A stretch of 64,000 bases of DNA from Breviolum minutum Mf 1.05b.01 (GCA_000507305.1 DF239293.1:34526-98525); one strand, 5' to 3'; shown: positions 1 to 12,830, counted from the first letter of the stretch. Notes: a model not told the origin generated them from the sequence alone. Made by a program: numbers and translations.

Positions 1-1793
1 TTTGCAGGTTTGCGGACCGCGCCAGCCACCCACCGTGCAAGAAACACTGCAAATACAACGCTTTCATGCAGAATGCTGCAAAACGCAGGTTTTGGGACCA
101 TACCATGGGGGGGGGGAGGGGGGGGGTGGTAGCGAACCGCGAACCGGGATCATATACATATAAAATCATATAAATAACATGAAACACATGCCCTTCAAAA
201 AAATGGTGATGTTTTAATCATTCGTGTAAAAAACACAGAATCCCATTGTCGTTTTCGTCCAAGACACAAGCTCTCCACGTTGGCCGTGACCTCCCCAGAG
301 TCAGACTCCACATGGCCATGTCCTCCAGGCCCAGCAGGGTCAGAGATAGGAGACAAGGCCTAAGAGACAGCAAAATCATAGGGAAAATGGAAGGATTGAT
401 TGAGTGGGTTGGAGTTCATGCAGAGTTTGCATATCTGAGATATCTGACTATATATGGTTTGATACGGTAGTTTCATTTGTGGTTCTAATGTGTTTTTGTA
501 TTTTTATAATTTTCATATTTCATGTGCTCGGATAAGTTCTGAGGTATGTTTTCTTTTGTGCTTTCAAACTTGCTCTACGGAGTTCAAAGAACATGCTATT
601 TGCAAAGTACAATTACCTCTAAAGGAAAACGTTGAAACTCAATTGGAGATGGAAATTGTACCAAGTGAGCAGCATGTCTTTGATAACTATGGCCAATGTT
701 GTTCGTTTGCAAATTTGGGTGAATGATGTACTTGGAGAAACTTTTGACCATCCAATGGGAAAATTTCCTGAATCTTCAGGTCATTTTGGGACTATGTTTG
801 TTTTTGTTGCTTAGTATGAACCTCTGAAACAAACCAGCTTGCATCTTCGTGTTGACATCTGCCAAAATGTTGTCACCCAGTTGGCAACCTTCCAAAACAC
901 CAGTTTCACCAAGACACTCGTTCCTTCGGACTGGAAAGTGCTTGGATGGGATCATTCTCTCCGTTGGTAAAGGTTCGCATGCTGACCTGAAACTTCCAAA
1001 TCTAACATAGACATAGATACCCAGAAATCTAACATAGATACCCAAAATTGCGATGTTAGAAGGGAATTACCTTTTCCAAAGCATCATTTTGGCTATTCAT
1101 GTTAGTTTTCGGGAGTGTATAGACATACTCAAGAAAATCATACTATGTTTCAAAACTTTAAGGAGTCATCTTACCCTTCAGGGAACGATCACATAATATC
1201 CCACCTTGGTAAAAGGAAGATCATCTTGAACAGTGCCTAGGGTCAGGATATCTTCAAAAACACCAACACGTTCAGAAACTGAAATATTAAAACACAACAA
1301 CATGATATTCATAAATCGCATATTCATATACCAACAAAAACCTGAGATGAATCCTGGGAAAAGAACGACACAGGCACACCGACAACTAATGCACATGTCC
1401 TTCTCAAAAAACCCAGTGCAAAGGCTAAGAAACCTCATGCCTTCCCATCTGAGGATCCAAGTTTCTGACTGGCTAGGAAGGAATGACCCACAGTAGTTGG
1501 GATAAATCCATAGCTATGTAGCCCCAGAAGGAACTTAAAGATATTTGGTATGGTATGTATTTGGCGTGCAGATGCCAGGATGACGATTTCAAAATGAAGT
1601 TTTACTGCTGGGATCCCCGGATTGTTTGAAGAAATTTCAGTCAAATTCATGTTCACTTGAAAATAAAGACAAAAAACCTTGTCAACAAACACAACAAGGC
1701 TGGGGTTTCATAACCCTTCAACCAGGAAAACAAATCAACATATCTTCTATAGTTGTAGGGATGATTAGCGGGAGTGACCACGATTGACTTCAC
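1..1793. other. No secure gene; intron-like
   Basis: G-run at 107-127, a GC-rich patch at 270-345 open on both strands, a possible minus exon at about 840-900 (LGDNILADVNTKMQAGLF), and a family-5 element. Confidence 0.35.
1019..1124. mobile_element. Family-5 element
   Basis: ACCCAGAAATCTAACATAG ... CATGTTAGTTTTCGGGAGT; the inner stretch AATTACCTTTTCCAAAGCAT is shared with the copy at 58212. Confidence 0.55.
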
Positions 1794-1886
1794 CTCCTTT
1801 GGGCCAAGAATCCGTGGTGAAGGACACCCGTGGCCGCTTGGGAAAAGGTGAAGGTTTCTCGCTGCTGCTCCTGGGCCGCAAAGGGG
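1794..1886 (-). CDS. Candidate exon (31 codons), frame undecided
   Basis: 93 nt between acceptor CAAACACAG|CCCC and donor AAAGGAG|GTGAAG. All three frames are open: one reads PRSSSEKPSPFPKRPRVSF, another PFAAQEQQRETFTFSQAAT. Stop-free in three frames and GC-rich, so exonic character is likely but the product is unknown. Confidence 0.4.
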
Positions 1887-2921
1887 CTGTGTTTGACAAC
1901 CAAAACAGAAGATCCGGACCAAGGTGTGATTGGATGAGTAAACTGAAGTTTGAAGTTTGACCAGGATATGAACGGATATCAATTAATGATATGTTGACCA
2001 GATATTCTTGAAACCAGTTGTTTTAAATTATTGCGCTGTTCCATTGGCATGAATACCATGAAATATTGGAATTGATTTCATATGATAGGATAGCGCGGTG
2101 TCGCCGCAATAGTTTTTGATCCAGAATCATGCAGCGCCCATGGTCTTTCAGTCTTTCTCGGATCCATACAAAGAACCAATTTGACTTATTTTTTCACATT
2201 CTGATGCGTCCTTGAAACATGCATAGTCATTGTGATTAAAAGATGATCCTCCAAACCAAGATTCGTAGAAGCATCAAGACATCAAATGGAAAAGTCTTAT
2301 GTCACCTCCCTAGAGAACAAGGTCATCTTCCGAGCATCAATGGTGAACTATAGGTTTGGTAAAACATATTTTGACCAGAATGGTTGCATCTGAAGAAATC
2401 TGCTCGCATGTTTTATTATCTCAGTTGCTGGGATATTACATGTGAAACAATTGCAAACAAACCCTATCATGATGTCAGTATGACCATTGGGGTGTGCAAT
2501 CACCTTCGAAATGCAGGACACAGTAGCGCGGATCCATCAAAATCTGTTTTGGAACAAATCGAATGTCTGGGACAACCTACACAATGTAACAAGAACTCAT
2601 CTGGTTTAAGGGTACATATATATATATATATAAATATACACATATATACATTGCTCAAATGCTCAGACAGCGAACACGATATAGAGGTTTGTGGATATTC
2701 CAAATAGCCAGCATGAGAAAGGCATGAAACACAGGTGAGCGTCTTACGTCATTCAAGTCATGAAAGAAACTCCAAGCGCATATTCCAAAAAATATCTACA
2801 TGTTTACAGAATATGTCTGGATTCATGATAGAAAGTCATAAAAGCTGACCTAAGGATTAGGTTTGGCAACAAATCCTTCACCAAGAGAACCAGGGAAAAC
2901 CCGTGGAAGCGTTTTACTCAC

Positions 2922-2969
2922 CAGGTCCGTCCACCTCAGCGCACTGGACTCATCCATCGTTGCCATGGC
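2922..2969 (-). CDS. Exon AMATMDESSALRWTDL
   Basis: 48 nt, 16 codons, phase 0, acceptor GTATACAG|GCCA and a textbook donor GACCTG|GTGAGT. It is GC-rich in an AT-rich setting. Not coiled coil; perhaps a later part of the same protein or a different gene. Confidence 0.5.
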
Positions 2970-5430
2970 CTGTATACAGGCTGTGTGACATGCATCTGCA
3001 GATGCATATGTAATCCGAACTATATACTATTGTATATACAGGTTTGTTTAAAACTTTAGTAAAACTAAACAATATATATATATACATAATATATGTATTT
3101 TTTATGTAAATATGTAAAGATTATAGATGATATACACATAGTAGATTATATGTATGAGAATGTATCACTGGTGGGGTGTTCTTTTCATGACGATCTCAAG
3201 ATTCAGTAGTGGCTTGGTTCATCTTTTCAATTGGCAACACAGGGCTATTCAGGCTTTAGCACAGGCTTTAGCATAGACATAGGGGTGTGAATCGTGTTTA
3301 GGATTGCAAACATATCAAACATCAATCTTGAGTGTCGAAATCTTGGATCGTCACAACAATATCGGAATAGATGTTGAATTTTGAATCTAAAGTTTCAATC
3401 AAGAACCCTTCGTAGGTCCTTTTACACACATTTCATTAATAGTTGGAGCTCCAGATTTTACAACTGCAATGATGGGACGCCAGGACCATGGGCCTGTTGG
3501 GTGAGTTTGGTGGCTTTGCAACTCTCAGTTTTGTTGTTTTTTTCGCTTCACACGTATTGAATGTCATGAAGAGAAGTTGGGGAATAAGTTGGAGGAGAAC
3601 CCAAATATATGTACTATATGACAGTATCATATGGATATATCTACAATATTCAAATATGCTATTATGTTATACAAATGATAAATGGTGACTATGATCATCA
3701 CCTTGCACAAGTACAACATGATGAACAAAAACTTCAAACCCGTAACTCAGGGCCAACTGTATATTAAAAAACCTATGACACGAACCCCTCGAGGGAACTA
3801 ACATGTCTCACCTCTCTAAAAGGGAAAATGCATCTTCCCAAACCACTGTGAAAAGGAAACAGGTGCACAAGTTCCACCAATCCCTGCCTTCACGTCAATC
3901 GACCACCAACTTTGGGTTCCAAACTTTACCCGAGCTCGATCCAAAATAAACCAAAAAAATGCCCAGTGCTCCGGCGACTTGTTTTTTGGTGGATACACTG
4001 CATTTGGCAGCTTTTGGGGAAGATGTTGTTTTGAATTTCTGGGGTGAAGATAAGAAACACATTGCTCCATGTCTTGCCCGGAGAATCACTAAATGAAATG
4101 ATATTTTTTTTTCCCCCATCAGAGATATTCTCACCATGCCGTGAAGATCAAATAAAGCACAAATTAGGCCATCAATCCATTCAGAATTCACGTGCCTGCA
4201 AAGCATCCTCCCAGTTTTAGCTTATATTGGATCATCAACTTCCAACGAAAGGGATAAAAGGAGCCTTTTCCGAATCGGTTGAATTACATGTGGGGCAAAT
4301 AGGTTTCCCAAACGGAAACACACCAACCAAGGAATATCCAAACACGCCCGAAACAGAAACACTTGGATTTACCTCACGGCAATTTGTTCTACCTCAAAAA
4401 TCTGTTCCTCAACTGATAGGGATCTAGAAATTTTGGTGTTCAAATTTAGACAGATCCTGTTGCATGGTGATTTTTTCTAGAGGATTTTCATACGTTCACT
4501 CATCTCTACTTGAGGTTGAGAGGCCAATCCTTTTCACCCATCGGTGAAAACCTATGAAGGTATGACATGATACTGCCCTAGGGCTCCAAGACCCTTCTGA
4601 GAGTGTATTTTGGGCAGGTTTTTAGGGTCTAAATACCTCCTGAAAAGGTATTTGGAGCAATGATATGATGAAAAAAAGATTGAACTTTTTCTAGATCAAC
4701 GATGATCCCATTGATCAAACATATCACCTGTGATCATCCCATCTCTTAAGCGGTTGGGTTGGCACCAATTGGAGGGTTGAAGTTGAGAGAATTCGCACTG
4801 GCCGTATGTAAAAAAAGCTTCAGTTATGCCAGACACTTGCTATTACTTACCACTGAAATCTCTTCTTTCCATTCGAGACAATGGCGTTTTAGACAATGGT
4901 TTGTTGTTACAAGCCTGCTATCCATATATGTCCTCCTTAAACGCCTATGGTTCACAGGTTGGAACAAACCATTTGAGGAAGCCGTGTTTAGGCTCATTGT
5001 TTGGTCCAAGTTTGGGGGTTGATGTTCCAACCGAGGATGATGGTCAATGCACCCATTCCATCATTGAAACAGTTTGGGGATCCTGGCTGTTGTATTGACA
5101 AACTCCTGGCAACAAACAAAACGTGCGGCCCAACAAGCCGATTGGTAGAGTCAACATCAGAACTTGTGAAGAGGCAACATAAATATGGGTTGACTGGTTG
5201 ACTTCTCAACAAACACATGGTGCTTTAGGCTTACTGTGATGTTCAAGTCGACTAAATAGTATCCCTTGTCATCCAACTAGAAACATGGTCTTGATTCAAA
5301 CAAGTCAAATCAAATTTACACTTAAACTTAAACCACATCTTTTTAGATGTCACATAGTAAAAACCAAACAAGTTATACCAGCATAGACCCCCTATAGCCA
5401 AAGCTATTTGGGGAAATAAACACACAACAC
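2970..5430. other. Intron-like, no secure exon
   Basis: AT microsatellites at 3070-3150 and scattered stops. One minus open stretch near 3970-4060 reads KFKTTSSPKAAKCSVSTKK, too weak to call. Confidence 0.35.
2990..3007. repeat. Perfect 18-bp palindrome
   Basis: ATGCATCTGCAGATGCAT, 20 bases upstream (minus sense) of the exon at 2922-2969. Confidence 0.8.
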
Positions 5431-5487
5431 ATACAGTATCTCTAGTTCGTCCTGAAGACCCGCCAAGGTTTGTAGCTTCAATGCCAC
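5431..5487 (-). CDS. Coiled-coil exon VALKLQTLAGLQDELEILY
   Basis: 57 nt, 19 codons, phase 0, acceptor CCACCTCAG|GTGG, donor CTGTAT|GTGTTG. Leucine heptads are clear. Confidence 0.55.
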
Positions 5488-5992
5488 CTGAGGTGGGGTT
5501 TTTCGCCACGAGTCCCGGCGTGAAACGCGTATCATGTGTTTGAGGCAATAATGAACCTTTATGGTTTAATAACATTAAACTTACATGTATGTATAGATAT
5601 GATATGTTACACTCCAGTAAACTACCATAGCTTACTGGACAATCCACTATTTTGGATGACATTTTGCAGGAAACAATAAGGATGTTGCATTGCTATGCTT
5701 GTTTTCGAGAGATGAGAATGTATTTGAAAGTGTACAATATGTACATAGCCTGCGCTTATAGGTTGATCTCTCATAGTCAACCTTATTTTCTATGACATTT
5801 AGTTTGCAAGCTCTATGTGAAAACTCATGGCCAGCAGACTTTATGCAACATTGCCCGCATCAACCAACATCCCAACCATCCATGTATGGTATCTTTTGCC
5901 TGCATTTAAAGTCATTTCAGGGGAACATCTATAGGTATAGTATACCATGAATCAAACTATCTGTGTTGCGCTCCCCATCTGATGGAGTACCA

Positions 5993-6054
5993 CACAATGG
6001 ATGGAGCTCCGAGGGATCTTCACCAACACCCTCGGACACTCTGCCATTCTCTCT
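5993..6054 (-). CDS. Possible exon after TTTGCAG acceptor
   Basis: After GCTGTTTGCAG the minus strand is open in two frames, RENGRVSEGVGEDPSELH and ERMAECPRVLVKIPRSSIH. GC-richer than its flanks. Frame and donor are undecided. Confidence 0.3.
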
Positions 6055-6703
6055 CTGCAAACAGCCCCACAATTTCGAACCTTGACAAAGTTCATCCAAA
6101 CTCCGAAAAAAAAAAAAAACACAGCTGGGCTGCACCTGATCTTCATCTTCCCTGGCCGGATTTATAAACATATACAAGGGTCGATACTAGTCTCATAAAG
6201 AGGATAACTTGAATGATCGGTTCTCAAATAACCTCAAAACATGTGGAGGTAAGAATAAATAGAGGCATATAGATTCATCATCTGGAGGTGATATGAGGTG
6301 AAAAATAAGAGTAACTACGAGAGTTGCATATGTGAGTATATAATGCACAACATATTAACCAGTCTGGTTACATATTGCAATCATATCATGCTAAACGCTT
6401 GTCTCCCCTTGAAGCCTCTTTGGCGTTCCATTGCGGATTGGTGAAGTCTTGGCAACAAAACCGCCGGAACCTCCTTCGCCATCCAACACGTGTCATGAAC
6501 AACTTGCATGCATAGAATATACATGTCCTTGTATCTCATACTTGTAGTGAAGGAGCTGGGGACTACTCAAACACCGGCCACACGATGCCTGGAATCAGCC
6601 AAATACTGCGCTGCTAACTTGACGGTATCTCCTCGAACACTTGACCTTACCAAAAAAGAGGGGAGGGGCGGGCGTAGCGAATTCGATGATATGGAAGAAT
6701 TGT

Positions 6704-6779
6704 CCTGTTGTTGTTGTGGTTGTGGTTGTGGTTGTGGTTGTGGTTGTGGTTGTGGTTGTGGTTGTGGTTGTGGTTGTGG

Positions 6780-6823
<44 letters not shown>
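6704..6823. repeat. Compound microsatellite (TGTGGT)n(TGT)n
   Basis: About 60 bases of TGTGGT units followed by TGT units. On minus it would read Pro-Gln then poly-Gln, but no splice context supports a coding role. Confidence 0.9.
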
Positions 6824-7453
6824 CAAGGTGAACGCAATGATTCAAGATGCTCAAAAACTGCTCTCATTTGTTACATTGTCGGTGTATACACAGCAAATCC
6901 TAAGTTTCAACTAGTAGTCGTTTGGAAGGAGCATTCCAAAGGTCCCTCACATCAAGTTGTAATTCCTAGACTCTGGACTCTGGACCTTCTTTTATCATGT
7001 GAAACCTTTTCTTGGCAGGTCGATACATGGTAACCTTTATAACGTAAAGAAAGAGGGGGATATGCACATTTGTCATGTATGTACACTATTGAATTTTGGT
7101 GACATAAAATACCAAACCCACCAATCTCAAACAAGACCATCGTACGAGGATTTCCCCCCAAGCCACTAGTCACTGGAACTCTCTAAGACTCCCCAGCTGT
7201 AGCTCTGGTGGATGCCCATCGACAGCCAGTCTGACAAGTGTTACGACTGGTATGAAAAAATGCATAGCATTTACAAGCGATCTACCTGTGATGTGAGTTC
7301 TTGGTCTCTTTTCAGAAAGTGGTTATTCCACATGGATGCGTTCAACAATAGTTTCACCTCGCACCGAAAAACAATTTAAAGTGTGCCGTCCAAAGGTATG
7401 GCTATATATGACCTGTTGTGATTCCTGTGGAAATCAAGTACCTCCAACAATAA

Positions 7454-7454
7454 G

Positions 7455-7504
<50 letters not shown>

Positions 7505-7505
7505 G
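7454..7505. repeat. (AAC)n microsatellite
   Basis: Uninterrupted CAA/AAC units, about 17 copies. Confidence 0.9.
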
Positions 7506-7534
7506 TTCAACTTATGCTATTTCTTTGTCAAAAC

Positions 7535-7640
7535 ATCATCCTGACCATTCCATTCAAGAACGGAAAACTTGTCCGTCATTTTCTCGGTGGAGCCATGGAG
7601 CAGTTTTCTCCCCCGGTGCTTCGATTTTTCATCGTTGGGG
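7535..7640 (-). CDS. Candidate exon of unknown protein
   Basis: The minus frame reads NDEKSKHRGRKLLHGSTEKM and then TDKFSVLEWNGQDDVLTKK. Open and polar; borders unresolved. Confidence 0.3.
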
Positions 7641-8049
7641 GTTAATAGGAATGACACAGAAAAAACACATTTCTGGGTTTGAGGGTTTGGTTTGATTAAA
7701 GAGATCAATGTATCAATATATACACTGGGCTTCGACCACCATTAAAATTATGGTTGACCCAACAATTTCGATGATTAAAACCCTTAGGTAAGCAATGGTG
7801 ACTATATTAACACCCATTGTTTCCATGGTGGTTGCTCTAGATTTTTAAGGGTGCCTTTTTGTTTGGACACACGTCTGGGTGAATCTGTTTATTTTTCAAC
7901 AAAGATTTGTGGATTGCCTCAGAAATCACCCAATGACTGGTAGAACAAAGACTTCAACAAACCCACCTACGCTGGTGATAGAATCTTTTTGAGGAAAACA
8001 AAGAACACGTTTGCACCCTTCGCAAGGTTGATATGATATGTATCATGTA

Positions 8050-8144
8050 TACCCTCCAGGAAATTAACATATCCCACCTTGGGAAAAGGAAAATCATCTT
8101 CAAATATGCCATTTTTTGGGGATATGTTAATTCCCTGGAGGGTA
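8050..8144. mobile_element. Family-4 inverted-repeat element
   Basis: TACCCTCCAGGAAATTAACA ... TTAATTCCCTGGAGGGTA, with inner ATATCCCACCTTGG. Starts 14 bases beyond the exon border at 8159. Confidence 0.7.
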
Positions 8145-8158
8145 GTCCTATTTGTCAC

Positions 8159-8249
8159 GTTTCAGCTTTTCAGTAGCAAGCCTCCAGTGTTCTTCATCAT
8201 CTTGCTCGCAGGCTAAGAGTGTTTGAGCCATGTGATCACGTTGTCGCAC
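8159..8249 (-). CDS. Helical exon VRQRDHMAQTLLACEQDDEE
   Basis: 91 nt, acceptor GGTGGAAG|GTGC. It codes for VRQRDHMAQTLLACEQDDEE, then HWRLATEKLK. The donor CTGAAAC|GTGACA is followed almost at once by a family-4 inverted-repeat element (8050-8144). Without that donor the frame ends at a TAG (8148), so this could also be a C-terminus. Confidence 0.6.
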
Positions 8250-8707
8250 CTTCCACCGGAACATGGAGAACGCGGAGAACGTTGGTATCCAAGATAGGAT
8301 GGGGGTTCGGTGGGAGGTTAATTGGAGGTGACGGTCATCAATTCGAAAAGCGTCAATGCTACAACCAGTTTTACACAAACAAAATGTATATTAATTCTTG
8401 ATATGATATGATATTGATATGACATCATGTGGTAGTAAAAGGAGGTTAAGGTGTATGTATCATAAAATACTATAGTATTAGTGCATCAATTTTACCAACC
8501 TATATCGGTCAAATGATCTTTTCGGATTTTCCTCTTTTCGTGAAGTCCTGGTGTTGAGGTCGTGCTAAAGTCGGACGGATCTCCAAAGTCTCTCAGGTCA
8601 TTTTGAGATCCGGCAAAAAAAACAACAGAGGTCATTAATATCACCAACTCAAACAAATCCACTATTTTTTTCAGTGGAAATCACAGAAAATATGTTTGAA
8701 AAAATTG

Positions 8708-8783
8708 TATCAAGTTTGATTCTTCCTAAAACTTATCAAGTTTGATGCTTCCTAAAACTTATCAAGTTTGATTCTTCCTAAAA
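8708..8783. repeat. 33-bp tandem repeat, about 2.3 copies
   Basis: Unit ATCAAGTTTGATTCTTCC plus TAAAACTT; the middle copy has TGATGC instead of TGATTC. Confidence 0.85.
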
Positions 8784-8840
8784 AAAACTTGGCTCCCTAA
8801 ATCCTCATGGAATCCAAACGGTTCCAATCCGAAAAACGAC

Positions 8841-8940
8841 CCCATCCAACAGCATCTAACCAACGGTCCACTGGGTCCACCGCCTGACGCGCCAATGCCT
8901 TGGCAGATACCAAGAGACATAGTTTTTGCTCCCGGTCCTG
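8841..8940 (-). CDS. Exon QDREQKLCLLVSAKALARQA
   Basis: 100 nt, acceptor GTTTGCAG|CAGG. It codes for QDREQKLCLLVSAKALARQA, then VDPVDRWLDAVGW. The donor GATGGG|GTCG is a proposal; the frame stays open to 8797, where there is a stop. Helical first half, less regular second half. Confidence 0.55.
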
Positions 8941-9555
8941 CTGCAAACGACTCCGACTACCTAGTGATCCAACCCTATGATGTGTCTGATGTATGTTTAC
9001 AAAAAAACAAGTGACCCATCCCAAAGTCATGATGTTTAATTGGTACAGTTTTAGGCAGGTAATTATGTAGTGAATTTGTGGTTATTTTCTCAAGATCTCT
9101 AAGCAGTCTCCGGAAAAACCAGGCCTACTGTACTTCATTTGGCTTCGTTTCTCACAAAATCCCATGTTCAAGAATTGTTGGGTACGGTGCTCTGAAGCAC
9201 CCGCTCAATTTTGCCACAAGCCCGAAACCATGCATTTCAAATGTTGGATATAAAAGGACAAGCGAGTGATGCTAAGCTATAGCAAACATGTTTGACATGT
9301 TGTTTTGCCAATGAGGACCCTAACATACTACAACCTAGAACAGTTGTCGAAAATCCTATGAAACAATGTATGAACATACAACCAAGGCGAACCAGCTTCC
9401 AGTTTTTGTTGTTGTTTCCAAACCCTGACGTTTTAAAGAACACCACCCTTGGAGTTGCATGATGTAGTCGTCATGCAACCTTTGAATGCATTTGATATGA
9501 AAGATATCCAGCCTGATGCTACCCATCTAAGATGGATCATTCATGATCATTCGAC

Positions 9556-9606
9556 ATATTTGCAGTCCTCAGCTTCTTTTGCTCGCTTCTCTGCTGATTT
9601 CGTCAC
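9556..9606 (-). CDS. Coiled-coil exon VTKSAEKRAKEAEDCKY
   Basis: 51 nt, 17 codons, phase 0, acceptor GTCGACAG|GTGA, donor AAATAT|GTCGAA. Confidence 0.6.
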
Positions 9607-9803
9607 CTGTCGACATGTTTCAAACATAGTATCTATGCCTGGGAGTTGTTGGAAAATTAGCTGCGCAAAAGAAGATTGTTTGGACAACATAAACAAAATA
9701 CTGGTCAAACAAAAACAATAAATTCACAAAATTGCTGACGTACTACTGTAGAGCTGCTAGAGAAACACATCAAATTTCAATAGCGACAGCAAACCTGTGA
9801 CAC

Positions 9804-9830
9804 CTGATGAAGCGATTCTATCCCTCTCAG
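9804..9830 (-). CDS. Possible 27-nt micro-exon ERDRIASS
   Basis: Acceptor TTGCAG|CTGAG, donor CATCAG|GTGTCAC. It reads ERDRIASS in one frame and LRGIESLHQ in another. It fits the series by position only. Confidence 0.3.
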
Positions 9831-10043
9831 CTGCAACAACTCATGGCTTGTTGGATTGTTAGAACACAAACCGGTCAATTTCATTGCGAATTGGTTACAC
9901 CAGGGTAAAAGTCAATGAAGCAGTTACCATGTATTGGTTTATATAAGCCCTGTATCAACCCACCTTTTGGGGACCCTGCCATAAACTTTGACCATGGGTT
10001 AAGACAAATGTCACATTTCTGCCATATCTGGGTGAATTGCGAC

Positions 10044-10130
10044 TCGCCATAAGCATGCCTCTTCTTGTAGTCTTAAACGCTCCTCCAACATGCTATAAGC
10101 TGCTTGCACTCTCGAAAGCTTGGCTAAAAC
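10044..10130 (-). CDS. Coiled-coil exon VLAKLSRVQAAYSMLEERL
   Basis: Acceptor TCGGTCAG|GTTT. It codes for VLAKLSRVQAAYSMLEERLR, then LQEEACLWR. Donor is GT at TGGCGA|GTCGC, or GC at GAAGAG|GCATGC (would end at 10059); both are phase 0. Confidence 0.6.
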
Positions 10131-10930
10131 CTGACCGAGCTCAAAAGGTTGTTGAGGTGAAGCCGCATGGTTCATTTCTTAAGCCATGTTGCTACACAAA
10201 TTTCGAGTAACAAATAACAAAGACAATGTCATTACGTACAAACAGAAACTACAGTATAGTGGTTGAACAAATTGCACAATAAACACATGTAAGGTCACCT
10301 GTGCACAGTTTTTTTTGACACAAGTACTGCTTTCTGGAAGTGCTCCAGCACCAATCCCAATCACAGCGACTTGCTTCAATGTGACTCAAGTGTATTTATC
10401 CAAAGATGTCCATGGTATATAGGAAATCATTCAAAGTATTATATACACATATTCTGTCGAATAGCGCTCCTGATTGCTCTTCCAACTGCAATAAACAAAC
10501 ATACAAGAACTGAAGTCACATATTCAGGACGTTAATGAATTGAAACAAAAATACAACTACATTCTTCCCACCACCTAGATTCATACTGTTGATGGTTCCG
10601 AACTCCTGTTAACCAGTTGAGGGTTGGTAGTTTATCCCATTATTAACACGGTTTTAGCACCATCCCAGGTGCTTGGGATACCTTGGGATTTCTGGACCCC
10701 CTTTGGCCTGGAAGTGCGCTGTGACAGTGGCTTCATTCATCTGCTTCTCGGCCCTGAGGCGTGGACCGTGACCCCCAAAAAAAAGACGGCCGGAATTCAG
10801 AGTGGAAATCCTGAAATCCAACTGGGGTATAGATAATTACTCTAGTTTCGGTTCGACCTCTAAAGGACTACCAAAGATAGACCTTATTTTGTGGATTATC
10901 CCTAACTAAAATCAATTGCTGGTATAGTAA

Positions 10931-11036
10931 CTGGTTGGTGGATAACTACAACCCATTTGAAAAATATGCTCGTCAAAATGGGTTCATCTTCCCCAAGTAG
11001 GGGTGAACATAGAAAATATTTGAAACCACCACCTAG
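10931..11036. mobile_element. Family-1 MITE copy
   Basis: About 106 bp, CTGGTTGGTGG...CCACCACCTAG, with the internal text AATATGCTCGTCAAA and TTCCCCAAG shared with other copies. Confidence 0.7.
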
Positions 11037-11468
11037 TATATATATATATAAATCTATATACGTATAGAAATGTTTACACAAATATGATATAGAATTATAC
11101 ATATAGTACAAATGATACACATGGTTCTACAGAACCCGCATGATCCCACATGTGTATTTATAGCGTGCATATGTATATATATATATAAACACATATGTGG
11201 CCGAAATGTTCAAGATATTATGGAACATAACTGAGGTTGATGGAGTTGTGACCCTCGTGACAGGTGTTCACATTCAAATACAAACTCCCCAACCAACCCA
11301 ACGAACCGTTGGCGATTGGGTTACATAAACAAACATACATGATAAACCTACTGTTGTTATAATTTGCAGTTGAAGTTCAAACTTCTCCAAAAAAAACATT
11401 AAAGACACATCAACTTACGAACATTTTTTTGACAAAATCTTAGGACATCTTAGCACCAACAACTTCAC

Positions 11469-11571
11469 CCTTCAACAAAAGAATTCCTTCAAATCCCAGT
11501 GGCTCAATGGCACGTTGTTCAGCAAAGGCGGCCAAGGCTTTTGCTTCGGCCGCTGCAGTCTCGGCAGCTTC
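11469..11571 (-). CDS. Coiled-coil exon EAAETAAAEAKALAAFAEQR
   Basis: 103 nt, acceptor TTGAAAG|GAAG, donor TGAAGG|GTGAAG. It codes for EAAETAAAEAKALAAFAEQR, then AIEPLGFEGILLLK. The second part leaves the helical pattern, so the true donor may be earlier. Confidence 0.6.
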
Positions 11572-11885
11572 CTTTCAAATCGTCTTGGTAGAAGACCTAT
11601 AAACACCATTCTAGGAAATTGATGGAAATGGACATCTGTACACTTTTTGATGGATGGCAACTAAAAAGAACATATCCCGTAACGACAGTTTTTCTAAACT
11701 ATCCCAAATTGGTAGATGAGTTTACCTTTTCGCAACTCTGGCTACTCACCATGAGTGTCTTTTCTTCTTCGCTACTAAAGTTAAACTTTGTTTTATGTCA
11801 AGATCCCAGAAGATTCTGAATTCAATTGTTGGCTGATGGTGATCCTCTTTTCTCAGAAGCACAACGCTTGCCCCTGGAGTTTCAC

Positions 11886-11906
11886 CCCGTCCTTAGCTGC
11901 CTGTTC
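11886..11906 (-). CDS. Possible 21-nt micro-exon EQAAKDG
   Basis: Acceptor ATGGCAG|GAAC, donor GACGGG|GTGAAAC, seven codons in phase 0. It fits the series, but a 21-nt match is weak. Confidence 0.35.
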
Positions 11907-12049
11907 CTGCCATGTTTGGAAGCATGGATAGCTGGAGGCGATGAATAAAATGTTTGGAAGTGATTAGTAAAGGGGTGGTAAATAAAGAGTGGATATATAA
12001 TAAAACAGTCCAACTTGTTGGGGTCTATGTTTCTTTCGGAGGATAGTAA

Positions 12050-12830
12050 ACTAAGGTGCTCTATTTCCATTCCGTTTATTTCTTGCTAGTTTTCTATCCA
12101 CTTCCTATTTATATATTCCTATGCATTTCTTGTTCAGTCCCATTCATTTGCTATTCCTCTCCTATTCATTGCTTGTTCCCTTCCTTTCATGTCCTTTTCT
12201 TCCTTTCAGGTTTCCTATGCATTACCATTGCATTACCTTTAAAGTTTCACTATATATATATATCTATATATATATTTTTCATTTCCTTTAACCTGACAAA
12301 TTCAGCAAATCCCAAAAGGTAATGTAATGTTCTTTCTTATCAAGTCTCTTGTTTAGAAACTATTCATTTCAAGTCCACGATCAATTGGGTGCGGAGGGTA
12401 GTCCACAGAAGCCCGAAACAGAGACTAATAAAAAGGTATTCAACAAAGTTTGGGGCTTGGATGCCTGTGCATTCAATCCCCTTTTGTTTCTGTTTTATCT
12501 ATTCCCGTTCATTTCCTATCAATTTCTTATTCATTCTATTCATTCTTACTATTTTTTTGTCATTTCATTTTAGCTTTTATTTCCAGTGCTATTCTAAAAA
12601 AAATAAGTAAATAAAGATTTGGGCGTGGCTGATATGCTTATATAATCAAAAGTAATTTGGAAAATAAAGGACATGAAATGAAGTGAATGGACATGAAAAA
12701 GGAAGACATGATATGGAATGAAATGAAGGGAAATGAAAGCTACAATAAAAGTAGCCGGCCAACACCGATACATAGTCCAGTCCACAATCAATCGCAAATG
12801 AAGATCCCTTACATAATCCAATGAACAAGT
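12050..12830. repeat. Strand-asymmetric CATTTC/GAAATG degenerate repeats
   Basis: 12060-12200 and 12480-12580 are pyrimidine-rich with recurring CCTATTCATT and TTCATTTC words. 12650-12760 is the opposite: GACATGAAATGAAGTGAATG and relatives. No exon seen. Confidence 0.5.

Noticed and set aside
6641-7033. 130-codon plus frame with a long poly-Val run, and minus Pro-Gln/poly-Gln frame
   Set aside because: Entirely driven by the TGTGGT/TGT microsatellite; no splice or start context.
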